Assembly (NCBI RefSeq): GCF_000203935.1 | Contig: NC_008577.1 | Location: forward strand, 1-64,000 | Length of the DNA: 64,000 nucleotides | Direction: 5' to 3' | Source: Shewanella sp. ANA-3 | GTDB taxonomy: Bacteria > Pseudomonadota > Gammaproteobacteria > Enterobacterales > Shewanellaceae | Shown here: positions 57,086 through 64,000 of the stretch, piece by piece | Layout: every line of letters starts with the position of its first letter | Position numbering within the stretch: the first letter of the stretch is position 1 | Notes under the pieces: model-generated | Database searches by the model: none | What the model was told of the DNA's origin: nothing | The model's input: only the letters and a program-made list of their open reading frames with translations | Made by a program: the position numbers and the translations under genes

Positions 57086-57815
57086 TGCCTTTCTCATGGG
57101 CTAGTTCGATGGGCAACAAGCTTGACGTCGGCACTAGCTCAATCCCTTCCGCCTTTAGGCGCGCTAAGTTCGTTTTTAAGAAGTGAATGGTTTCGGGGTA
57201 AGGATGGGCGATAGCTACCAGACTGCCTTGCGAGTGAGCCTGACTTATCATCAAATTAAACTGTTTTTCCAATGCTGCGGCACTGACGTCATTATCGAGA
57301 AAGAGTTTGCGTCGTAGCAGTGGCACGCCGAGCGAATCTGCCTTATCTCCCGCCTTAGTGAACTTGGTTGTCATACTATCGACAAAGTAGAGCTGTTTCT
57401 GCTTTAACGTGTCCATCACCCACAGCATAGGATCATCGAGCTGCGTTAGTAGGCTTCCCATATGATTGTTGGCGCCTTTAGCAAAGGGCACACTGGCGAT
57501 GGCAGCAAGTACACTGCTACGTATCTGTGCTTCGCTCATATTATTAGTTAAACCACCAACACCTAAGGCTTTGCCATTGAGTGCCTGCATGGGTAAGTGC
57601 AGCATAATCTCGTGGCCTTTGGCGTGCGCGGCTTTGGCTAATTTATTACTGAGCGGCGTGTGTGGCAGTACCGACAAGGTGACTGCGCTTGGGAGTGACA
57701 GCACGGCTTCGTCGGTGTGGCGATAGCCAATATCATCGATGATCAAGGCGATTTGGGCCGCATTGCTTGGCGCAATGCTCAGAGCCCAAAGGGCCAATAT
57801 GTAAAATAGACGCAC
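57060..57815 (-). CDS. yibQ: Divergent polysaccharide deacetylase family protein YibQ
   Basis: 251 residues with an N-terminal signal peptide (MRLFYILALWALSIAPSNAAQ). The fold of a divergent polysaccharide deacetylase (DUF610) is marked by IALIIDDIGYRHTDEAVLSLP, HEIMLHLPMQ, NNHMGSLLTQ and AIAHPYPET. Substrate unknown; probably periplasmic and envelope-related. It follows the S41 protease by 12 bp and ends the gpmM-envC-ctp-yibQ set. Confidence 0.92.
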   Translation of the reverse strand: MRLFYILALWALSIAPSNAAQIALIIDDIGYRHTDEAVLSLPSAVTLSVLPHTPLSNKLAKAAHAKGHEIMLHLPMQALNGKALGVGGLTNNMSEAQIRSSVLAAIASVPFAKGANNHMGSLLTQLDDPMLWVMDTLKQKQLYFVDSMTTKFTKAGDKADSLGVPLLRRKLFLDNDVSAAALEKQFNLMISQAHSQGSLVAIAHPYPETIHFLKTNLARLKAEGIELVPTSSLLPIELAHEKGTNPTVRQK

Positions 57816-57827
57816 TATTTCTTCTTA

Positions 57828-59033
57828 TTAGTCATGATGTTGCATCCAAGCGATTGCCGAGGTGACTAGGCTGTCTTGGCTAACATCGGTTCGTGCTGAG
57901 ATGGCGTCGATTATAGCCATATTCTTTTGATTGGAGCCAGTTTCGGTTGCAACTTTAATGTCGGGCACTATGCCGATATCGTGAATGTTTTCCCCTCTGG
58001 GGGTGTTGTACTGGGCGATGGTGAGCTTGATGGCATTGCCGTCGTTCAGTATGGGGATCAGGCTTTGCACCGTGCCTTTGCCAAAGCTAGTTTCACCAAG
58101 CAGTTTGGCGCGGCCATTTTCCTGCAGGGCGGCAGCGAGGACTTCGGAGGCGGAGGCCGAGCCTTTGTTGATCAGCACTAACATAGGCACATTGGTCAGC
58201 ATGGTTTGCGGTGAGGCGTAATAGTCGGAGTTGGCATCGAAAAAGCGGCCAGAGGTTGAGACGATTCGGCCCTTCGCTAAAAAGAGGTCAGCGATTTTGA
58301 TTGCCTGATCCAGCAAGCCGCCGGGATTATTACGTAAATCTAATATCAAACCCGTAAGATGCGCGTTTTGCCACTGGCTTAAACTGCGCACCATGTCTTC
58401 GGTGGAGTTCTCTTGAAAGCTACTGAGCCTAACGTAGCCGATATTACCATCCAGTAATTTGCTGGTGACAGATTGAATGGTGATGGTACTGGGTTTGAGT
58501 GATACCTCGAACTGGGCGTCATCATTATGGTGCTTCAGTGTGAGGTGAATACTCTGATTGCTGAGGCTATGTTGTTTGATTTGATTGAGGATATCCGCAA
58601 GGTTGGTTTCGGTGGTTGGCGTGTCATTCAGCTTGATAATGATATCGCCCGCTTGGATACCGGCCTGTTCGGCGGGGGAATTGGCAAAGGGCGCGATAAT
58701 GCTGATATGGTCTTTATCGCTGGCGACCTCAAAGCCAAAGCCAAAGTATTCGCCCCGATTTGAGTCTTTTAAGTCGAGTAATTCTTGGTGATTTAAAAAG
58801 CTGGAATAGGGATCTAAATGCTCAAAAATCCCTTTAATGGCGGCTTGCACCAGCTCATCTTTGGAAACGGTTTTAACGTAATAGGTTTCGACGGTTTCTA
58901 ATACATCCTGCAATAGCGGGTAGTCGAAGTCACTTTGATATGACTTGGCATTCTCTTGGCTGGAGAGGCTAATGGACAGACCTAGGCTTAGGCCGAGCCC
59001 AAGGCAGACGATATTGCGGATTAGTTGTTTCAT
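57828..59033 (-). CDS. C-terminal processing peptidase, S41 family
   Basis: 401 residues with a signal peptide/anchor (MKQLIRNIVCLGLGLSLGLSIS). A PDZ domain spans about residues 95-180; the catalytic Ser lies in INKGSASASEVLA and the general-base Lys in GETSFGKGTVQS, the CtpA Ser-Lys dyad. Cleaves envelope proteins near their C-termini, possibly feeding cell-wall hydrolase control given the neighbour envC. Follows envC with a 48-bp gap; E. coli has no gene between envC and yibQ. Confidence 0.94.
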   Translation of the reverse strand: MKQLIRNIVCLGLGLSLGLSISLSSQENAKSYQSDFDYPLLQDVLETVETYYVKTVSKDELVQAAIKGIFEHLDPYSSFLNHQELLDLKDSNRGEYFGFGFEVASDKDHISIIAPFANSPAEQAGIQAGDIIIKLNDTPTTETNLADILNQIKQHSLSNQSIHLTLKHHNDDAQFEVSLKPSTITIQSVTSKLLDGNIGYVRLSSFQENSTEDMVRSLSQWQNAHLTGLILDLRNNPGGLLDQAIKIADLFLAKGRIVSTSGRFFDANSDYYASPQTMLTNVPMLVLINKGSASASEVLAAALQENGRAKLLGETSFGKGTVQSLIPILNDGNAIKLTIAQYNTPRGENIHDIGIVPDIKVATETGSNQKNMAIIDAISARTDVSQDSLVTSAIAWMQHHD

Positions 59034-59081
59034 AGCCGTCCCCTGTGATGATGGGGACGGCCACCTTAGCGAGAGTACTGA

Positions 59082-60215
59082 TTAACGGCAGTACTTGGCT
59101 GGATCGACCGCTTGCCCCTTATACCTTATTTCAAAGTATAGGCCAGGCTCTGTCTGTCCACCCGAACGTCCGACTAAAGCAATAGCTTCACCGGTTTTGA
59201 CCATATCCCCAGGGCTTTTTAACAGGGCTTGCGCATGGCCGTAGAGGCTCATGTAACCTTTACCATGGTCTATCACCATCACCATACCAAAGCCTTTAAG
59301 CCAGTCGGCATAGATGACTTTGCCGCCAGAAACCGCGCGAATATTTTGCCCTTCGGGTGCGGAGAGCATAGTGCCTTTCCACACCACTTGGCCGGATCTT
59401 GGGCTGCCAAAGCTGGCACTGACGCGGCCTTTGGTCGGCCACTTGAGTTTGCCGCCTTGTTTATCGAAGCCTTCCATCGAGGGGTTATCACGCATCGCCT
59501 TAAGCGCTTGCTCAACCACTCGTTTTAAGCTGGCTTCTTCAATTTGCAGTTGTTCGAGTTCGGCGCCCTTGGTATTCAGGGTGCGCTGTAATTCTTTTAG
59601 GGTGAGCTGGCGTTGATCTTGTTCTTGGTTCAAGCGCTTAGATTGCACTTGTTGCTCGGCCATCAGCTTAGTTAATTGTTTTTGCTTGCTGGTTTGCGAG
59701 ACTTTAATTTCATCTAGTTCGGTGATGGTCTTTTTTAACTCGTTAATCGAGTTCATGCGTGCCTTGTTGAGGTATTGGTAATATGCCAACATCCGTTCAA
59801 TCGTGGCGGGACTCTGCTGATTCAGCATCATCTTAGTGTAATCGTGGTTACCGGCAAGATAGGCGCTCGAGAGTTGTTTTGAGAGCGTTTTTTGCTGGCT
59901 GACCTTGAGGGTTTCTAACTCTTCTTGGCGTTGTTTGAGTTCAGCGAGCTTAGTATCAATCTGCGCCAAACTGTTTTTGGTGCTATTGACCTTTTTAGCT
60001 GCCGCCGCAATGGCCTCTTCGTCACTACGCAGCAAGGCGAGTAACTTTTCCCGCTGTTTACTGGTGTTTTTGAGTGCGCTTTGTTGTTGGTTGATTTGCG
60101 CTTGGATGGATTTCAACTCGGACTGACGCTTCTCCAAATCAGAAGCGTAGACCGAGAAAGATAACATCATAAAGCCAGCAATAATGCTGGCTTTAACGGG
60201 GAGTCGAGTGCTCAC
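59082..60215 (-). CDS. envC: Murein hydrolase activator EnvC
   Basis: 377 residues. Signal peptide to about residue 24 (MLSFSVYASDLEK), a long coiled-coil from about 25 to 240 and a C-terminal LytM (M23) domain. As in E. coli EnvC the zinc site is degenerate: the first ligand region reads VVWKGTMLSAPEG without His, while YMSLYGHAQALL keeps one His where E. coli has Tyr. EnvC would activate AmiA/AmiB amidases at the division septum rather than cut peptidoglycan. Follows gpmM by 10 bp. Confidence 0.93.
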   Translation of the reverse strand: MSTRLPVKASIIAGFMMLSFSVYASDLEKRQSELKSIQAQINQQQSALKNTSKQREKLLALLRSDEEAIAAAAKKVNSTKNSLAQIDTKLAELKQRQEELETLKVSQQKTLSKQLSSAYLAGNHDYTKMMLNQQSPATIERMLAYYQYLNKARMNSINELKKTITELDEIKVSQTSKQKQLTKLMAEQQVQSKRLNQEQDQRQLTLKELQRTLNTKGAELEQLQIEEASLKRVVEQALKAMRDNPSMEGFDKQGGKLKWPTKGRVSASFGSPRSGQVVWKGTMLSAPEGQNIRAVSGGKVIYADWLKGFGMVMVIDHGKGYMSLYGHAQALLKSPGDMVKTGEAIALVGRSGGQTEPGLYFEIRYKGQAVDPAKYCR

Positions 60216-60225
60216 TAGGTAACAA

Positions 60226-61770
60226 CTACTCTTTTACGTGGATTAAGGGCTTACCCGTCATCTCTGCGGGAATGGTTTCACCCATCAGGTGCAGAATCGT
60301 TGGGGCGACATCGCTCAGTTTACCGCCTTCATCTATGGTGGCGTCACGGCCAACAAACACAAAGGGCACGAGCTCACTGGTATGCGCCGTATGGGCTTGG
60401 CCAGTGGTTTCGTCGGTCATCTGCTCGGCGTTGCCGTGGTCAGCGGTAATAATACATTCGCCGCCCACTTTCGCCAGTGCGTCAACTACGCGGCCGATAC
60501 AGGCATCGACAGCTTCGCAGGCTTTAACCGCCGCATCGAAGTTGCCAGTATGACCCACCATATCACCGTTCGGGTAGTTACAGATAATCACATCGTATTG
60601 AGCGGATTCAATCGCTGCGACTAACTTATCCGTCAGCTCGGTTGAGCTCATCTCAGGTTGTAAGTCGTAGGTTGCCACTTTAGGTGAGTTGATCAGGATA
60701 CGATCTTCACCGTTGAATGGCTCTTCCTTACCGCCGTTGAAGAAGAAGGTCACATGGGCGTATTTTTCAGTTTCGGAGATACGTAACTGAGTACGGCCAC
60801 GGTTTTGCAGCACTTCACCTAAGGTATTCACTAGGTTTTCAGAAGGATAAGCGATAGGTGCTTTGATATCTGCTGCGTATTCGGTCAGCGTTACAAAGTT
60901 AACCTTTGGCGTCACTGCACGTTCAAAACCATCGAAATCGGCATTGATAAAGCTACGGGTGATTTGACGAGCACGGTCGGCGCGGAAGTTCATGAAAATC
61001 AGCGCGTCGCCATCGTTTAAGCTGGCAACCTTGCCTTCGCTGTCGGTAATGGCAGAAGACGACACAAATTCATCGTTTTCGTTACGCTCGTAAGCGGCTT
61101 CTAACGCGGTCACGGCATTATCGTATTGGAACTTCGCCTTGCCTTGAGTGATCAGCTCGTAAGCCTGAGACACACGGTCCCAACGGTTATCGCGGTCCAT
61201 GGCAAAGTAACGGCCAATAATTGAGGCGATACGGCCATGGCCCAATGTAGTAAACAGATCATCAAAGTGGCTTAGGCTGCCTTTGGCGCTGCGAGGTGGG
61301 GTATCGCGACCATCTAAGAAGGCATGTAAGTACACTTTAGTGGCACCGCGCGCCACTGCCATACGGCACATGGCTTCGATATGCTCTTCATGGCTGTGTA
61401 CGCCACCGGGAGAGAGCAAACCCATAATGTGCACTGCGCCACCGGCTTTGACTGCCGCATCAACGGCATCACAAAGGGCTGGATTTTGTTCAAACTCATG
61501 ATCTGCAATGGCTTTGCTGATACGAGTCAGCTCTTGGTAAACGATTCGGCCAGAACCTAAGTTGATATGGCCTACTTCAGAGTTCCCCATCTGCCCATCG
61601 GGCAAACCTACATCTAAGCCTGAACCTGAAATTAAACCGTGGGCATATTGGGCGTTGAGACGGTCGAGTACTGGTGTGTTGGCGTGGTAAATCGCATTCA
61701 TATGCGTATTTTCACGGTAACCCCAGCCATCGAGGATCAACAACGCAATTGGACGTTTAGTTGTCGTCAT
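60226..61770 (-). CDS. gpmM: 2,3-bisphosphoglycerate-independent phosphoglycerate mutase
   Basis: 514 residues, the Mn-dependent glycolytic mutase. The alkaline-phosphatase-like metal motifs are [12 protein letters not shown], the catalytic Ser in [25 protein letters not shown], and the C-terminal [10 protein letters not shown] and HTAHTSE. First gene of the leftward gpmM-envC-ctp-yibQ set; divergent from yibN with a 265-bp spacer that I could not resolve into promoters. Confidence 0.98.
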   Translation of the reverse strand: MTTTKRPIALLILDGWGYRENTHMNAIYHANTPVLDRLNAQYAHGLISGSGLDVGLPDGQMGNSEVGHINLGSGRIVYQELTRISKAIADHEFEQNPALCDAVDAAVKAGGAVHIMGLLSPGGVHSHEEHIEAMCRMAVARGATKVYLHAFLDGRDTPPRSAKGSLSHFDDLFTTLGHGRIASIIGRYFAMDRDNRWDRVSQAYELITQGKAKFQYDNAVTALEAAYERNENDEFVSSSAITDSEGKVASLNDGDALIFMNFRADRARQITRSFINADFDGFERAVTPKVNFVTLTEYAADIKAPIAYPSENLVNTLGEVLQNRGRTQLRISETEKYAHVTFFFNGGKEEPFNGEDRILINSPKVATYDLQPEMSSTELTDKLVAAIESAQYDVIICNYPNGDMVGHTGNFDAAVKACEAVDACIGRVVDALAKVGGECIITADHGNAEQMTDETTGQAHTAHTSELVPFVFVGRDATIDEGGKLSDVAPTILHLMGETIPAEMTGKPLIHVKE

Positions 61771-62035
61771 GGTGATACCTTTAAAGTTTAAGGAAGCTAA
61801 AGAAATCTGAAATTGGTTAAATATTACTACGTAAGCGGGGTACGAAAAAGCGCTTTACCTAGATTAAGGTCATCGAATCGCTATTTGAGCAGATTCTGTG
61901 AGCGCCAAGAGAAGCGAGATGGCGCAAGGGCTGAGCTGTGTTCTAGAACTGTGACTAAACTGCTGCAATCTGCCAAGGCAATGGGTATACTCTGTGCCCT
62001 TATCGAATTTTTCGCCATTTATACGGGCTGTAACC

Positions 62036-62470
62036 ATGCAAGAATATATCGAATTTTTTAAGGCTCACACTATGCTAAGTCTGGCTTGGGTGGGTTTGTT
62101 TGTAATGCTTGTGGTCAGTGTGATCAAATCGAGCTTCTCTAAAATCAAAAATGTCACTCATCAAGAACTCACCACTATGGTGAACAGACAAGACGCTAAA
62201 GTCGTGGATGTGCGTTCAAATGACGAGTTCCGTAAGGGCCATATTGTTGATGCAGTTAACGTTACGCTCGCGGATATCAAAAATAATCAGGTTTCAGCCC
62301 TTGAAAAGTTCAAAGGCAGTCCCATTATACTGGTATGCAATGCTGGCATGACCTCGTCTCAAGCGGCTCAGCTTTTAAGTAAACAAGGTTTTGAAAACCT
62401 GTATAACTTGAAAGGTGGTATGGGTGAATGGCAGGCAGCAAATATGCCTGTTTCAAAAAGCAAAAGATAA
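62036..62470 (+). CDS. yibN: Membrane-anchored rhodanese domain protein YibN
   Basis: 144 residues from the ATG at 62036, giving MQEYIEFFKAHTMLSLAWVG; the open frame runs further upstream without similarity. One transmembrane segment (about residues 13-32) then a rhodanese domain with LVCNAGMTSSQAA, Cys being the sulfur-accepting residue, and VVDVRSNDEFRKGHI. Sulfur transferase-like; substrate unknown. Upstream of secB as in E. coli, but E. coli has grxC between them and none is seen here. Confidence 0.92.
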   Translation: MQEYIEFFKAHTMLSLAWVGLFVMLVVSVIKSSFSKIKNVTHQELTTMVNRQDAKVVDVRSNDEFRKGHIVDAVNVTLADIKNNQVSALEKFKGSPIILVCNAGMTSSQAAQLLSKQGFENLYNLKGGMGEWQAANMPVSKSKR

Positions 62471-62730
62471 GTTGTCGGCGGCAGTTATGCGCTGTGCTGC
62501 ATAGTTAATTGATTGTGCAGCAGTTGCGTCATCATTGTTTGGCATACTAATCCTGTGGTCACTAAGGGCTTAAATTAAGTATTTAGATTGACTTCAAAAG
62601 TACCCCGTTAAGGGAACGTTGGGACGGTACTGAGATCTCATTCAGGCATCAAAGCATAAGCCCAGCTAAATAGACAAAAAAGCCAACCAGATAAGTGTTG
62701 GCATAACATTGATAGGATAGGTAGGAAATT

Positions 62731-63216
62731 ATGGCTGAAGTAGCAAACAACGAACAACAAGCCCCACAATTCAACATCCAACGTGTTTACACTAAAGATG
62801 TTTCTTTCGAAACACCTAACAGCCCAGCTGTATTCCAAAAAGAATGGAATCCAGAAGTTAAGTTAGATTTAGACACTCGCAGCGCTAAATTAGCCGACGA
62901 CGTATACGAAGTGGTTCTGTCTTTGACTGTGACTGCACAAAACGCTGGCGAAACTGCATTCCTGTGTGAAGTACAACAAGCGGGTATCTTCTCAATCGCA
63001 GGTCTGACTGAGCCACAACTGGCTCACTCATTAGGTGCATACTGCCCTAACATCCTATTCCCATACGCGCGTGAAGCTGTAGGTAGCTTAGTGGGTCGTG
63101 GTACTTTCCCACAACTGAACTTAGCACCAGTAAACTTCGACGCTCTGTTCGCACAATACGTGCAACAACGTCAAGCCGCAGCAGCTGCACCAGCAGCCGA
63201 AGAAGCTAACGCTTAA
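62731..63216 (+). CDS. secB: Protein-export chaperone SecB
   Basis: 161 residues, acidic tetramer that holds preproteins unfolded and hands them to SecA. Conserved [45 protein letters not shown] and the [30 protein letters not shown] blocks. Ribosome site AGGTAGGAAATT precedes the ATG. Followed by gpsA only 4 bp on. Confidence 0.97.
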
Positions 63217-63220
63217 TTAC

Positions 63221-64000
63221 ATGAAAAACTCTGCCGATATCACTGTGTTAGGGGCGGGCTCTTATGGCACCGCCCTTGCCATCTCTCTAGCCAGCAATGG
63301 TCATAAGACCTTGTTGTGGGGGCACGATCCTGCCCATATGCAAACGCTCGCTCAGGACAAATGCAACCAAGCTTTCTTGCCTGGTATTGCCTTCCCCGAG
63401 TGTTTACATATCGAAGCCGACTTAGCCAAAGCCTTAGCGGCCAGCAATAATGTGCTGGTTGTGGTACCTAGCCATGTATTTGGCTCGGTACTGGCCCAAG
63501 CGAAACCTTTGTTACGCCAAGATGCTCGCATCGTATGGGCGACCAAAGGACTCGAGCCTGAAACCGGACGTTTGCTGCAAGATGTGGCCCGTGATGTGTT
63601 AGGCGAGCAATATCCGCTGGCGGTATTGTCAGGACCGACGTTCGCGAAGGAATTAGCTATGGGGTTACCTACGGCGATTTCGGTTGCGGGTACTTGTCCC
63701 AAATTTACCGCTGAGCTAGTGGAATTGCTGCACAGCCCTAAACGTTTACGCGTTTATGCTAACGACGACTTTATCGGCCTGCAATTAGGCGGCGCGGTGA
63801 AGAACGTTATCGCCATTGGTGCGGGCATGTCAGACGGTATTGGCTTTGGTGCTAATGCCAGAACGGCGTTAATTACCCGTGGTTTAGTCGAGTTAACCCG
63901 CTTAGGCGAAGCCTTAGGTGCAAGTACCGCTACCTTTATGGGCATGGCTGGATTAGGCGACCTAGTGTTAACTTGTACCGACAACCAATCCCGTAACCGC
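63221..64000 (+). CDS. gpsA: Glycerol-3-phosphate dehydrogenase [NAD(P)+], 5' part
   Basis: The gene runs off the right edge; the first 260 codons are present (the family is about 330-340 residues). NAD-binding loop [18 protein letters not shown] at residues 5-22, then [42 protein letters not shown] and the catalytic Lys in [18 protein letters not shown]. Makes sn-glycerol-3-phosphate for phospholipids. Starts 4 bp after secB, so one transcript is likely; reading frame is open to the last base. Confidence 0.96.

Noticed and set aside
61813..62061. 82-codon frame upstream of yibN
   Set aside because: Overlaps the promoter region and yibN start; no similarity and unusual composition.

Overview
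The window is a gammaproteobacterial chromosome segment around the replication origin, almost certainly from Shewanella. The 515-residue oligopeptide transporter at 3725-5272 matches, as far as I can recall it, the structurally studied PepTSo of Shewanella oneidensis with only scattered substitutions. The gene order mnmG/mioC/POT/mnmE/yidC/rnpA/rpmH/dnaA/dnaN/recF/gyrB also fits that genus. The substitutions suggest a close relative of MR-1 rather than MR-1 itself. No database search was possible.

Layout. 1-3550: rsmG and mnmG (minus strand), then the probable oriC (AT-rich, very GATC-dense, consensus DnaA boxes), then mioC. 3.7-9.2 kb: PepT transporter, then the leftward set rpmH-rnpA-yidD-yidC-mnmE. 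9.2-15.8 kb: a second GATC-dense spacer with a DnaA box, then dnaA-dnaN-recF-gyrB. 15.9-28.1 kb: a mixed region (GST/LysR pair, HDOD protein, glyQS, tag, a secreted TolB-propeller/amidohydrolase, MOSC protein, tusA, a globin-coupled diguanylate cyclase). Four parS-like sites, plus a degenerate fifth inside recF, lie between 13.4 and 26.8 kb. 28.2-40.1 kb: fadBA, then pepQ-yigZ-trkH-hemG, a HlyU-type ArsR regulator, a second hemG, a second trkH and trkA. 40.1-50.4 kb: rsmB-fmt-def on minus; a LysM protein, dprA-smg-yrdD-tsaC-hemF-aroE-yrdB on plus; a truncated globin and a gamma-carbonic anhydrase on minus. 50.5-56.1 kb: one complete rRNA operon (16S-23S-5S-tRNA-Asp) with two promoters, boxA elements and a terminator. 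56.3-64.0 kb: ykgJ-like gene and nsrR, the leftward set gpmM-envC-S41 protease-yibQ, then yibN, secB and the first 260 codons of gpsA.

How it works together. Most genes are housekeeping: replication initiation and origin segregation, tRNA modification, membrane insertion, ribosome and tRNA supply, potassium uptake, beta-oxidation, haem synthesis and cell separation. The rRNA operon, dnaA-gyrB and most plus-strand genes to the right of oriC read away from it, so they are co-directional with replication. I see no insertion sequence, prophage, integron, CRISPR array or obvious genomic island.

The most interesting signals are regulatory rather than a new gene system: the parS array (one site is the core of a perfect 32-bp palindrome that also looks like a terminator), the two GATC-dense origin/dnaA spacers, a likely operator of the HlyU-like regulator next to a duplicated trkH/hemG module, repeats between a GST gene and its LysR neighbour, and a palindrome upstream of fadB that resembles a PsrA site.
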